This document shows positions 15,851 through 27,528 of a stretch of 64,000 nucleotides of DNA, one piece after another (position 1 is the stretch's first letter; the number at the start of each line of letters is the position of its first letter). The stretch spans positions 186,001-250,000 of the forward strand of contig JAMCXS010000032.1 in assembly GCA_023474345.1 (NCBI GenBank), written 5' to 3'. The stretch comes from Acidobacteriota bacterium (GTDB taxonomy: Bacteria > Acidobacteriota > Terriglobia > UBA7540). The notes beneath the pieces are model-generated. The model saw only the letters and a program-made list of their open reading frames with translations, had not been told where the DNA came from and ran no database searches. A program made the position numbers and the translations under genes.

Positions 15851-17725
15851 ATGTCAGGAATCATCGGTTACATCGGCAACAAACGTGTAGTTCCCGTACT
15901 GCTGGAAGGCCTTCAGCGGCTGCAGTATCGCGGGTACGATTCGGCAGGCTTGGCGGCCATTAAAGACGGCAAGCTGGCGATTCGGCGTTCATCGGGGAAG
16001 CTGCGCAACCTTGAAGAAGTGATTCGCCTTGATCCGCTGGACGGCACTTACGGCATTGGCCACACGCGCTGGGCCACGCACGGCGCTCCCACCGAGGAGA
16101 ACGCGCACCCGCACCGCGATTGTCACGGCACCGTGGTGGTGGTGCACAACGGCATCATCGAAAATTACATGGAGTTGAAAGAAGAACTGGCCGCGGAAGG
16201 ACATACCTTCCTCACCGAAACGGATACCGAGGTGATCGCGCACCTTATTGAGAAGTACCTGAACGGCCAGCCGCCGAATACGCAACCCCTCACTCTGGAT
16301 GAAGCGGTGCGGATTGCCGTCCAGCGGCTGACGGGCGTTTTTGCCCTGGCGATCATTTCCACGAAGGATTTGAACAAGATTGTTGCGGTGCGCCAGGGAC
16401 CGCCTGCCGTGATCGGGCTCGGCAAGGATGAATACCTGGTCGCCAGCGATGTTCCGGCCATCCTTTACCACACGCGCGACCTCTTCTTTTTGGCAGACGG
16501 CGACATTGCAGTGCTGACGCCGAACGGCGTCAAGCTGATGGACTTCGCGGGGCAGCCGGTCACGCGCCGCGTCCAACATATCAGTTGGGATCCTATCCTG
16601 GCGGAAAAGGGCGGCTTCCGGCATTTCACCTTAAAAGAGATTTACGAGCAGCCCCGCGCCGTCCGCGACACCGCGCTCGGCCGCGTTTCTCCTGAAACGG
16701 GCCAGATCTTCCTGGACGAGATGGAAATCACGGAGGACGAATTCCGTTCTTTCCGGGAAATCAAAATTGTTGCCGCGGGCACTTCGCGCCACGCCGGCCT
16801 GGCGGGAAAGATGATGATCGAGCGCCTGGCGCGCGTGCCGGTGGAAGTGGACTACGCTTCGGAGTTCCGCTACCGCGACCCGCTGGTGGATCCGCGCACC
16901 CTCACCGTGCTCATCACGCAGTCCGGCGAAACCGCGGATACGATCGCCGGGCAGCGGGAAGCCCAGGCCAAGGGCTCCAAAACTCTGGCCATCTGCAACG
17001 TGCTGGGCAGCATGGTACCACGTGAAGCGAATGGATGCATTTACACCCATGCGGGGCCGGAGATCGGCGTGGGATCAACCAAGACATTTTCTTCGCAGAT
17101 GACGGCGCTTTATCTTTTCTCTGTTTACCTCGGCCAGGTTCGCGGCTTGCTGCCGCCGGCTGAGAGTAAACAACTGCTGACGGCGCTGGCCGCGCTTCCC
17201 CGGCAGCTTGAATCGGTGCTCCAGAAAGACGAAGAGTTCGAGGAACTGGCTCGGCATTTTGACCGCTCATCGGATTTCCTGTATCTTGGCCGGGGCGTGC
17301 ACTTCCCCATCGCACTCGAGGGAGCGCACAAGATGAAGAAACTCTCCTACATCCACGCGGAGGGATATCCGGCGGGAGAAATGAAGCATGGCCCGAACGC
17401 GCTGATCACCGACGGGCTGCCGGTCGTAGCGATTGCAACCTGCGATTGGGATTCTGCCGACTCGAAATCCCGCTACGAGCGGACGAGCTCAAACATCGAG
17501 GAAGCCAAGGCCCGCGGCGCGGTGATCGTAGCGCTGGTGACGGAAGGAGACCGGGAAGTCCACGCCATGGCGGATCACTTGATCGTGCTGCCCCGCAGCA
17601 ATGAGTGGCTTTCCGCGATCCTTGAGGTGGTTCCTCTCCAATTGCTGGCCTACCACATTGCGGTCCTGCGCGGGTGCGACGTCGATCAGCCGCGTAACCT
17701 GGCCAAGTCTGTCACCGTCGAATAA
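15851..17725 (+). CDS. glmS: Glucosamine-6-phosphate synthase with Ser in place of the N-terminal catalytic Cys
   Basis: Converts fructose 6-phosphate and glutamine to glucosamine 6-phosphate for peptidoglycan and LPS. The 624-residue protein has the class II glutaminase domain ([44 protein letters not shown]), then two SIS isomerase domains ([27 protein letters not shown]) and the conserved C-terminus NLAKSVTVE. The usual start MCGI is MSGI here (ATG TCA GGA), so the Ntn nucleophile after Met removal would be Ser. Every other glutaminase residue I could check is present. A two-base change separates TCA from a Cys codon, so simple sequencing error is unlikely. It may depend on free ammonia or use Ser. 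Confidence 0.93.
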   Translation: MSGIIGYIGNKRVVPVLLEGLQRLQYRGYDSAGLAAIKDGKLAIRRSSGKLRNLEEVIRLDPLDGTYGIGHTRWATHGAPTEENAHPHRDCHGTVVVVHNGIIENYMELKEELAAEGHTFLTETDTEVIAHLIEKYLNGQPPNTQPLTLDEAVRIAVQRLTGVFALAIISTKDLNKIVAVRQGPPAVIGLGKDEYLVASDVPAILYHTRDLFFLADGDIAVLTPNGVKLMDFAGQPVTRRVQHISWDPILAEKGGFRHFTLKEIYEQPRAVRDTALGRVSPETGQIFLDEMEITEDEFRSFREIKIVAAGTSRHAGLAGKMMIERLARVPVEVDYASEFRYRDPLVDPRTLTVLITQSGETADTIAGQREAQAKGSKTLAICNVLGSMVPREANGCIYTHAGPEIGVGSTKTFSSQMTALYLFSVYLGQVRGLLPPAESKQLLTALAALPRQLESVLQKDEEFEELARHFDRSSDFLYLGRGVHFPIALEGAHKMKKLSYIHAEGYPAGEMKHGPNALITDGLPVVAIATCDWDSADSKSRYERTSSNIEEAKARGAVIVALVTEGDREVHAMADHLIVLPRSNEWLSAILEVVPLQLLAYHIAVLRGCDVDQPRNLAKSVTVE

Positions 17726-17746
17726 GAGGGGAAAACGGGAAAGCCT

Positions 17747-18673
17747 ATGGGACTGAAAGTCGTCTATTCCGACCAATATGATTTGAATCTGGGTAACCAC
17801 GTTTTCCCCGCTATCAAGTACCGCCTGACCAAAGAAAAGTTGCTTGAAGAGCGCGTGATCGAGCCCCCGGACATCGTTGAACCCGCTCCCGCCTCGGACG
17901 AAGACGTGGCCCTGGTCCACGACCTGAACTACATCTGGAAGCTCAAGAACGCCACGCTCTCTTACACCGAAATCCTCCGGATGGAAGTCCCTTACTCTCC
18001 CGAACTCGTCCGCGCCGTCTGGCTCTCGGCGGGCGGTTCGATTCTGGCGGGGCGCCTGGCGCTCGAGGATGGAGTCGGTGTCAACATCGGCGGCGGCTTT
18101 CACCATGCCTTCCCTGACCACGGCGAGGGATTTTGCGTGCTCCACGACGTTGCGATCGCCATCCGTCGGCTGCAAAAAGACAAGGCCATCGAGCGCGCCA
18201 TGACGGTCGATTGCGACGTTCATCAGGGCAACGGCACCGCGTTCATTTTTGGCGCCGACGAGACCGTCTACACGCTTTCGCTCCACCAGGAGAATAATTA
18301 TCCTTACCCCAAACCACCCAGCAATCTGGATGTCAACCTGGCCAACGGAGTTCGCGATACCGAGTACCTGACCCTGCTCGAAGAAAGCCTCGATAAGGCC
18401 CTCTCGCAATTCGATCCCCAAGTGATTTTTTACCTGGCAGGGGCCGATCCCTACCAGGAAGACGAGCTCGGAGGCTTGAAGCTGACTCTGCAGGGACTCG
18501 AATTCCGCGACAAGCTGGTGTTTGAAAAGGCCAGGGCAAAGAAGATCCCCGTCGCGGTTACTTTTGCGGGAGGCTATGCCCGACATCTAGCCGATACCGT
18601 CCGTATCCACGCGAACACGGTCCGCGTGGCCGCGGAGTTCGTCAATTCCAACAAGAATTACAAAATAGGGTGA
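17747..18673 (+). CDS. Histone deacetylase-family (AcuC-like) amidohydrolase
   Basis: A 308-residue zinc deacetylase. Family motifs: NIGGGFHHAFPDHGEGFCVLHD (tandem His of the charge relay), TVDCDVHQGNGT (zinc-binding Asp and His), YLAGADPYQEDELGG (second zinc Asp), and TFAGGYAR before the C-terminus. Bacterial members deacetylate acetyl-CoA synthetase, acetylpolyamines or other amides; the substrate is not evident. It begins 21 bases after glmS with GGGGAAA upstream, so it is probably co-transcribed with it, perhaps acting on acetylated amino-sugar or protein targets (inference). No signal peptide. Confidence 0.88.
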   Translation: MGLKVVYSDQYDLNLGNHVFPAIKYRLTKEKLLEERVIEPPDIVEPAPASDEDVALVHDLNYIWKLKNATLSYTEILRMEVPYSPELVRAVWLSAGGSILAGRLALEDGVGVNIGGGFHHAFPDHGEGFCVLHDVAIAIRRLQKDKAIERAMTVDCDVHQGNGTAFIFGADETVYTLSLHQENNYPYPKPPSNLDVNLANGVRDTEYLTLLEESLDKALSQFDPQVIFYLAGADPYQEDELGGLKLTLQGLEFRDKLVFEKARAKKIPVAVTFAGGYARHLADTVRIHANTVRVAAEFVNSNKNYKIG

Positions 18674-18691
18674 CGATCAATGCTGTAGCGG

Positions 18692-18711
18692 CGGCCTGTG
18701 GCCGTCGGTTT
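18692..18711 (+). terminator. Probable terminator after the deacetylase gene
   Basis: CGGCC (18692-18696) pairs with GGCCG (18700-18704) around a three-base loop, followed by TCGGTTTTT. It falls 20 bases after the stop of the deacetylase gene and would end the glmS transcript. Confidence 0.5.
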
Positions 18712-18915
18712 TTCGGCGATCAAAGATCGCTGGTAGAAAAGAGGCATGTCACTCTAATTTGTAATCATCAATAAGTGAAGTCCCCGGACAGCCGGCGCCT
18801 CTTGTCCCTTGTCAATTTGCTTGTAACGGTATAGAAGGCTTGGTGGGGGGAGATTTCAAAGCAATCAGACAGAGCTTGCTGGACCCGCCAACTCAAAGCT
18901 TCTTCAGGAGAACCC

Positions 18916-19794
18916 ATGGATACACAGAATGGATGCTGTTCCTCTCGTGCGAATTTTGCCACCTTTCGCGACCGCGATTTTGGCGCAGGCCGCGCCATGC
19001 GAATCATACTGAGAAAACTGAGCGTGGTTTTCCTGGCCTCTTTTCTTGTACTCGCCGCGGCCCGAACCTCCTATGCCCAGCCGCGAAAGACCTTGACACA
19101 GCTTTCGACAATCGGCGCCTTAGTGCGCGGAGTGTACGACGGCGAAATGACCATCCAGCAATTGAAAAGATACGGAAACACCGGCCTCGGGACTTTCAAT
19201 GCGGTGGATGGGGAAATGATCATGTTAGACGGCACGGCTTACCAGGTCAGGTCCGATGGATCCGTTCGAATTGCCAAACCGGGCGAAGAAACGCCCTCTG
19301 CAGAGGTCACATTCTTCCAGGCCAACCTGGAAAAACCACTGCCGCGCAGCACCGGCATGAAGGAACTGACCGAGCAAATCGACGCCCTTCTGCCTACTCG
19401 CAATCTCATTTACGTGCTGAAAATCGAAGGCATATTCAAGGAGGTCACAGCCCGAAGCGTACCCAGACAGCATAAGCCCTACGAATTGCTCACCGAGATC
19501 GTTAAGAGCCAGCCGATATTCAAATTTAGGGACGTGAAGGGAACTGTCGTCGGAATCCGCTGCCCTGCCTTCATGGAAGGAATCAACGTTCCGGGCTACC
19601 ATCTGCATTTCCTGACGGCGGACAGGCGGTCCGGAGGGCACGTTTTGGACATTTCCGTCAGCCATGCGGTTGTGATGATTGATGCGATTTCCGATTTCCA
19701 CATGATCCTGCCCCGCGACCAGGAGTTCTATAAGGCCAATCTGGAAGAGAACATGTCAGGCGAGGTTAAAACAGTCGAATCGGAGAAGAAGTGA
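18916..19794 (+). CDS. budA: Exported alpha-acetolactate decarboxylase
   Basis: Decarboxylates acetolactate to acetoin. After the leader the sequence reads TLTQLSTIGALVRGVYDGEMTIQQLKRYGNTGLGTFNAVDGEMIMLDGTAYQV, the family N-terminal pattern, then HKPYELLTEIV, KGTVVGIRCPAFMEGINVPGYHLHFLTADRRSGGHVLD with the zinc-binding His residues. A signal peptide (RKLSVVFLASFLVLAAARTSYAQ) precedes it, so the enzyme is exported, as in some Bacillus relatives. The ATG at 18916 has AGGAG five bases upstream but puts 27 residues before the signal; the internal ATG at 18997 gives a clean signal peptide. Either start is possible. No acetolactate synthase is nearby. Confidence 0.85.
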   Translation: MDTQNGCCSSRANFATFRDRDFGAGRAMRIILRKLSVVFLASFLVLAAARTSYAQPRKTLTQLSTIGALVRGVYDGEMTIQQLKRYGNTGLGTFNAVDGEMIMLDGTAYQVRSDGSVRIAKPGEETPSAEVTFFQANLEKPLPRSTGMKELTEQIDALLPTRNLIYVLKIEGIFKEVTARSVPRQHKPYELLTEIVKSQPIFKFRDVKGTVVGIRCPAFMEGINVPGYHLHFLTADRRSGGHVLDISVSHAVVMIDAISDFHMILPRDQEFYKANLEENMSGEVKTVESEKK

Positions 19795-19802
19795 ACCGCC
19801 TA

Positions 19803-20633
19803 CTAACTGGAGATCTTGACGAGGTGGGTGTTGAGCGACCCGGTGCGATAGCCTTCCAGGTCGAGGGTGACAAAGTTAAATCCCAGCGGCTTGAAGATCT
19901 CTACAAACTTGCGAGCCATCTCCGGCGTCAGCGCGCGCGGCAATTCTTCCGGAGCGATTTCTACCCGCACAAGGTTGTCATGGTGCCGGACGCGAAATTG
20001 CCGGAAGCCCAGCGCGCGCAATGCCTCTTCGCCTTTTTCGACCACCGCCAGGCGCTCCGGCGTGACTTCAATTCCGTAAGCGATCCGTGAAGAAAGGCAA
20101 GCTGACGCCGGACGGTTCCACACGGGCAGGTTAGCGGCGCGAGCGAGTTCGCGGATGTCGGCTTTCGTGAGGCCGGCGTCAAGGAGCGGCGTCAGCACCT
20201 GATGCTTACGGGCGGCGCGCTGCCCCGGCCGCCAATCGCCCTGGTCATCGACGTTCACGCCGTAGGCCACGGCGGCAAAGCCCCGGTCGGAAGCGAGAGC
20301 GTCCAGTTTGTTGAAAAGTTCGTCCTTGCAGAAGAAGCAGCGGTCAGGATTGTTGGCGCGATAGGCGGGATTGGAAACTTCGTCGGTGTTGATGAACTCG
20401 TGCGGGAGCTTGAAACGCGCGACGCAGGCCTGGGCCTCGCGCAAGTCGCGCTCCGAGTAACTGGCACTGAGCGCCGTAACGGCAAGCATGCGGTCGCCCA
20501 GCGCCCGATGCGCCGCGTAGGCAAGATAGGCTGAGTCCACGCCGCCCGAATAGGCGACGATCAGGGAAGGCATTTTCTTCAGCTCAGCTTCCAGCCGTTT
20601 CTCTTTGTTTTCCAATTCGCTCAATCCGTGCAC
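19803..20633 (-). CDS. larE: ATP-dependent sacrificial sulfur transferase LarE, complete copy
   Basis: Builds the nickel-pincer cofactor of lactate racemase by donating cysteine sulfur to the nicotinate-derived precursor. The 276-residue sequence has the PP-loop LIVAYSGGVDSAYLAYAA (AMPylation), NPDRCFFCKDELF, and RPASACLSSRIAYG, whose Cys aligns with the sacrificial Cys176 of the Lactobacillus plantarum enzyme. The usual partners larA, larB and larC are not in this window. A truncated second copy lies 3 kb upstream, on the far side of a large Tat-exported gene. The CDS ends eight bases from the convergent budA stop. Confidence 0.9.
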   Translation of the reverse strand: MHGLSELENKEKRLEAELKKMPSLIVAYSGGVDSAYLAYAAHRALGDRMLAVTALSASYSERDLREAQACVARFKLPHEFINTDEVSNPAYRANNPDRCFFCKDELFNKLDALASDRGFAAVAYGVNVDDQGDWRPGQRAARKHQVLTPLLDAGLTKADIRELARAANLPVWNRPASACLSSRIAYGIEVTPERLAVVEKGEEALRALGFRQFRVRHHDNLVRVEIAPEELPRALTPEMARKFVEIFKPLGFNFVTLDLEGYRTGSLNTHLVKISS

Positions 20634-20783
20634 CTCAAAAAGCTAACATCACCGCTGGCCTATACAACGGCGCTTTACGTAAACCCGCGCTTGCAGGATC
20701 GCCCCCTCATTTTCATTATATCCAATCGCTGGCGACACCGCATTGGGCGGCGGAATCCCAGCGATGGAAGCGTCGTTGGCGCG

Positions 20784-23624
20784 CTACTCGATCGGCAGAC
20801 CGCGGCTGGTAATAGTAACGCTGGCCCGTGGGTTGACGTCTGGCGAGACCTGGCAACTGAACCTTACGTCATTCTCGCCTTCCTCCAAAACAAGCGTTGG
20901 TCCCGTGGGCTTGATTTCGGAGAGCAATTTCCCATCAGGGGAGTAAAGCTTGCAATCGGACTCGGAAAGGAATTCAAGATAGCAACCGGTTTCAATTTCT
21001 GTGGGGAAAGTGATTGTTCTGTCGCCAATGGTGAGGGCCGGATTGCGGAGTTTTGCCTTGACCAGCGGCAACGCCTTAATTGGACCCAGGCTGCAAGCCA
21101 CTTGCCGGTGTGGCGGAAGGTTATTGAGCCACAAGCCCAAGGATTCCACGTGCGCGTAGTTCACGGACTCGCGGTAAATCGAAATGGGGTCACCGTACGG
21201 CCAGACGTAGTCGGAATAACGCGAGCCCTCGGGTTCAATAAGCTCAAAATACCGCCAGCCATCGAAATCGATGATCACATAATGCTCGCCGATCCCGGTG
21301 CTGATGTGTCGGGGGCTTCGCAACTGCAGGTTCAGGATTTCTCCCTGGGCATCGCCATGCACCCACACCCCAAGCCCTTGACGTGTGCCAATGTCGAGGG
21401 TCGGTGAAAAAATCTTGCCGATCTTCGCCCAACTGGCTCTCCGTGAGGAATTGCCGTTTGAGGCAGTGTAACGCGCGGTAGTTTCCGCCCCTTCCAAACG
21501 CATCGGCGAAATTTGCAGGTCCGCAGTGATCCCGGCAGCAAATTTCCGCTGATTGAAGTCTGTAAGGCTGGCAAAATCCACAAGCGTCGTATTTCCAGGC
21601 GAATCGTAGGGTTCGGCTGAAGTTAACGCTTCAATGCGCAGTTGGACCGGTTGCCGGCCATATTTATTCCTGGTTTTCCAGACGTTGCTCCAGCCGTCGA
21701 TACCTTCCACTTTGTGTTTGGCGTATTGGACAGGATAGAAGCGCCATTTCCCGGCCCGGTCCTTGATTAAGGTGAACTCCGCGCCGGGCATTCGCACCTT
21801 TTCCTTGATGGACGCCGCAAAATAGTTTGCCTGACGAAGAGATTCATAAGTTTTAAAAATGTGCGCCAGCCGCCGGAAAGCAGGCTTTTGGGGAAAGTTC
21901 TGCGGGTTGACGCCCATAAGAGACAGACCTGAGTCCGTTGCCAGGGCCTTGCCGCACAAGTATTCGATATCGTCCGCAAACGTCGGCTCCGCTTCGGGCC
22001 CGATCCAAGTGTGGACAGCCCACCAGCCGAGTTGGGCGGGGAGGAATATCTTCGCTAAGTCCTTATTAGCTTCGCAGTGAATGTCAATAAATTTCTTATA
22101 ACCTCTTCGCGGATGATCCCAGGCCCCCATCCGAGAGCGAACGCACCACAGGTGGTGCTGGAACGTGCTCATCTCCATCAGGGCCGGCCGCTTTAGCCGC
22201 TTCCATATCTCATAAACAAATTTGGAGCCGTAATACCAGCCATATTCCGCACCTTCCAGAACGTCTTCACCGTCTAGGGCATCGAGGTAGATCATGTCGA
22301 ACCCGCATTCGTTGAAGGTGTCGGCTGTCTTGCCGGCGACTTCCGGGAACAGGGTTGACTCCGCATCAGGGACAAAGAGCCCAAAGCATTCCTTAAGATG
22401 TCCCACCTTCGCGCCGGGAAGGTGGGGTGCGGCCGCCGTTCCATAGGCCCCCCGTTCGCAGTCCAGGAACGCGTAGGGCGGCTGCTTGCGAATCGCACGA
22501 TAAATAATGAGTTCATCGTCAATCTGCAGCGTCACACTGTTGCGGACAAAAAAGCCGGTCGTGGTGGACATCGCCGTTGTCGGCTCCTCCACCGGGACGC
22601 TTGTGGCGTCGGCTGACAGTCGCTTGGCCAACGTGAAAACCGCGTCTTTGGCCAGTCGCGGGTCGGGCACCGGCGTTACCCAGGGACAAGTCTTGTCAAT
22701 AAAAAATGAGTAGGTGTGCAGCCCGGCCTTGATCCCCGTCTGGTGGAGTTTGTCGATGACCGCTTTCAGGCTGGCCATCCCGTGCGGATAGATTTGCGGA
22801 TTGGGCCGGCAATCGCCGAAGCGGAAGGCCTTGCCTCCGTTAAAATCGATTTGGGTAAAGCCCAGCTTTTGCGCCAGAGCGACCCATTCACCCACCGTTT
22901 GTCCCGGCATGCCGTCGAAATTGAAGAGGTAAGACCCGCGATTGATCGGGGCATCCAGCGCCCACGGTCCGCCGAGAGGGGAGTGCGGCAGCTCGGGCGC
23001 CGCCAGCACAGCTTCCTTCAGGACTTGCCGAAGCCGGGCTTGCGGACATCCTATAACCGTCACCTTAGCCCCGGAAAAGCCAAATCTGGGATAGCACATG
23101 GCGCTAAGGTGAGTGTTGATGCCGGGTATCTCAGGCACCCTGGTCTTCAGATTCAGGGCTAACGCGCAGCCCGTGAAGGCATCTGGTGATGTGTTTTCAG
23201 GCTTGAGGCGGAGGTCCAGGAATACCAACTCTTCTACGTGCGCATTGCTTATCGAAACGACTTCGAAAACAAAATCGTGTTTTCGTGCCGTGACTTTCAA
23301 CAGAGCGCTGACTCCGGACTCGCCAAAATGCACCGTGAGCTGGCCGCCTGCTGAGGAAACCTTAGATGCCTGATAATCGCGGCCGTTAATCTTTACCCGG
23401 GCAAATGACAAGCCGGAGTCTTGAAGACAATAATCCTTGCCCGATTGCCTATCGATGAAGTGAAGATTCTGGCCGGCCGGCCCGATCACGTATCTTACGT
23501 AATCGGTTTCGATGGCCACCGGGGGTGTGTCGGAAAGCTGGGCCTGAGCTAGCTTGACAATTCCGAGCGCCTCAACTGAAGCGCAGGAAATCAGCCCTTT
23601 TTTGAGGAAACGCCGCCTGTTCAT
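20784..23624 (-). CDS. Large Tat-exported protein, probable glycoside-hydrolase-like barrel
   Basis: A 946-residue protein. The N-terminus NRRRFLKKGLIS is a twin-arginine signal followed by a hydrophobic stretch and AQA cleavage site. Residues about 30-220 look like a beta-rich N-terminal domain. A probable TIM barrel follows, judged from strand-like segments and acidic residues: GFTQIDFNGGKAF, IKAGLHTYSFFID, FDMIYLDALDGEDVLEG, PALMEMSTFQHHLWCVRSRMG. The C-terminal 300 residues seem beta-sandwich in nature. The layout recalls secreted alpha-galactosidase-type enzymes, but no family could be assigned with confidence, and the catalytic pair is not identified. It sits between two larE copies, which suggests later insertion. 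Confidence 0.6.
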   Translation of the reverse strand: MNRRRFLKKGLISCASVEALGIVKLAQAQLSDTPPVAIETDYVRYVIGPAGQNLHFIDRQSGKDYCLQDSGLSFARVKINGRDYQASKVSSAGGQLTVHFGESGVSALLKVTARKHDFVFEVVSISNAHVEELVFLDLRLKPENTSPDAFTGCALALNLKTRVPEIPGINTHLSAMCYPRFGFSGAKVTVIGCPQARLRQVLKEAVLAAPELPHSPLGGPWALDAPINRGSYLFNFDGMPGQTVGEWVALAQKLGFTQIDFNGGKAFRFGDCRPNPQIYPHGMASLKAVIDKLHQTGIKAGLHTYSFFIDKTCPWVTPVPDPRLAKDAVFTLAKRLSADATSVPVEEPTTAMSTTTGFFVRNSVTLQIDDELIIYRAIRKQPPYAFLDCERGAYGTAAAPHLPGAKVGHLKECFGLFVPDAESTLFPEVAGKTADTFNECGFDMIYLDALDGEDVLEGAEYGWYYGSKFVYEIWKRLKRPALMEMSTFQHHLWCVRSRMGAWDHPRRGYKKFIDIHCEANKDLAKIFLPAQLGWWAVHTWIGPEAEPTFADDIEYLCGKALATDSGLSLMGVNPQNFPQKPAFRRLAHIFKTYESLRQANYFAASIKEKVRMPGAEFTLIKDRAGKWRFYPVQYAKHKVEGIDGWSNVWKTRNKYGRQPVQLRIEALTSAEPYDSPGNTTLVDFASLTDFNQRKFAAGITADLQISPMRLEGAETTARYTASNGNSSRRASWAKIGKIFSPTLDIGTRQGLGVWVHGDAQGEILNLQLRSPRHISTGIGEHYVIIDFDGWRYFELIEPEGSRYSDYVWPYGDPISIYRESVNYAHVESLGLWLNNLPPHRQVACSLGPIKALPLVKAKLRNPALTIGDRTITFPTEIETGCYLEFLSESDCKLYSPDGKLLSEIKPTGPTLVLEEGENDVRFSCQVSPDVNPRASVTITSRGLPIE

Positions 23625-23736
23625 CAGGGTCTCGCGCCAGTCCGGACTGCTCGCCCGAGCAGGCCAGGGAGGCGAATCTACGACCCGTTAGAATAACAGA
23701 TTGCGTGGGACCGCGACAGCCCGCGTTGGCTCCGGC

Positions 23737-24096
23737 GGCAAAGCAACGGTCGCAAGCGAGAGCATCCAGCTTGCTGAAAAGTTCGTCCTTGCAGAAAAAG
23801 CAGCGGTCAGGGTTGTTGGCGCGACAGGCGGGATTGGAAACTTCGTCCGTGTTGACGAACTCGTGCGGGAGATTGAAACGCGCGACGCAAGCCTGTACCT
23901 CGCGCAGGTCGCGGTCCGAGTAACTGCCGCTGAGCGCCGTGACCGCGAGCATGCGGTCGCCGGGCACCCGATGCGCCGCGTAAGCCAAGTAAGCTGAATC
24001 CACGCCGCCCGAGTATGCAACGGCGAGTGACGGGACACGTGGCAGTGCGTCGCATAGTCGCTGCTCTTTCTGCCGGAGCTCAGTGTCTATCGTCAT
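23737..24096 (-). pseudogene. larE: Truncated larE paralogue (5' half only)
   Basis: From the ATG at 24094-24096 leftward, the frame encodes the LarE N-terminal half: PP-loop LAVAYSGGVDSAYLAYAA and NPDRCFFCKDELF. Over the 100 residues from PSL to FAA it differs from the complete copy at 19803-20633 at 12 positions. Similarity stops abruptly at about 23737, and the frame continues into unrelated residues. It lacks the sacrificial-Cys domain and cannot be a working LarE. An in-frame start further upstream at 24135 would add 13 residues. Confidence 0.8.
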
Positions 24097-24208
24097 GCCA
24101 AAGCTCAGAATACGGTGAACTGCGCTGTCCGGCAATTGTTCCCGTCGATGCGCCGCTACGCAAGCTGGGCAGCAATAATGCGGGCCGCAGGAAGCCGGGC
24201 GCTCGTAA

Positions 24209-24469
24209 TCACTCCCGGTAGGTAGTTACCGTCAAGTGGTACGTCCCATCGGACCTGCGGTCGAACCTGTAACCTGTGATATCAATGCTGTCCCATTCTT
24301 GAGCCACTGCCAGAAGGACCCTCGCAAGGTGGATGCATTGCTCCCTATCGAGCCTGATGCCGATCGTCTTAAGGTCGGCGACACTCTTCTGCGTCTCTTC
24401 TGTAGGGTAAATGCGCAAGCAACGGACATTGGGATTGATCGTTATGCTCTTCGGGGACTGTCTAGCCAT
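24209..24469 (-). CDS. Small hypothetical protein
   Basis: An 86-residue protein, mixed helix and strand, with no signal peptide. It includes RCLRIYPTEETQKSVADLKTIG and a C-terminal strand pattern GYRFDRRSDGTYHLTVTTY. A purine-rich stretch (GGGGTGCTC on the coding strand) precedes the ATG but no strong ribosome-binding site. No family recognised. It lies between gyrA and the larE remnant on the same strand; composition looks coding. Confidence 0.5.
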   Translation of the reverse strand: MARQSPKSITINPNVRCLRIYPTEETQKSVADLKTIGIRLDREQCIHLARVLLAVAQEWDSIDITGYRFDRRSDGTYHLTVTTYRE

Positions 24470-24580
24470 TGAGCACCCCCCAATTAAGAAATTGAATCAT
24501 ACCGGGGCGGAACGCTCCCGGTCCGGCGTACAGCTGCGTTGGTTCTCGCATGTTCGTATAAGCCAGTGAATCTGCTGGCC

Positions 24581-27106
<2,526 letters not shown>

Positions 27107-27528
27107 AAATCTCCTCAGGTTTGTTCAAAACTCTTGAATTCCAGTGTTTGGTTTCGCGCTTAACCATGCCCGGTAATGGTGAACACGGCGAGTGTAACCA
27201 TAGATAATTTTACCACGTCATGACGCCCTCTTCTTGAAATCTCTGCCGCCACTGGCGCGCCTGCAGGTCCGCACTTTTTTGAAATCTCAAATCTGCCATC
27301 TCAAATCGCCCCAGCTCGCATGTTCACCCGCGGGCTTTCGGGCTCGCATCCTCACGGCCGGTTCCTCTGCGCCGGAAACAGACAGTGACGCCACCACCCC
27401 TCTAACAAAAGCCTCGTCGGTGCGGTCGGGTGGGCCTGCCTAGCCGGTTTGGAGACGCCGCCCAACGGAGGGACACGTTTTCAACCGGGCTTAATCGTTG
27501 TATACTTCCTTCCCGTTGGGGGAAAAAG
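27107..27528. other. Divergent intergenic region gyrA / GH3
   Basis: About 420 bases holding the divergent promoters. A short imperfect repeat of GAAATCTCAAATCTGCCATCTCAAATC type occurs near 27281-27307. An open frame begins at 27430 in phase with the GH3 gene but its first 33 residues show no signal or domain. Confidence 0.4.

Noticed and set aside
27430-27528. 33-residue extension of the GH3 enzyme
   Set aside because: It would bury the signal peptide that begins just after the ATG at 27529.
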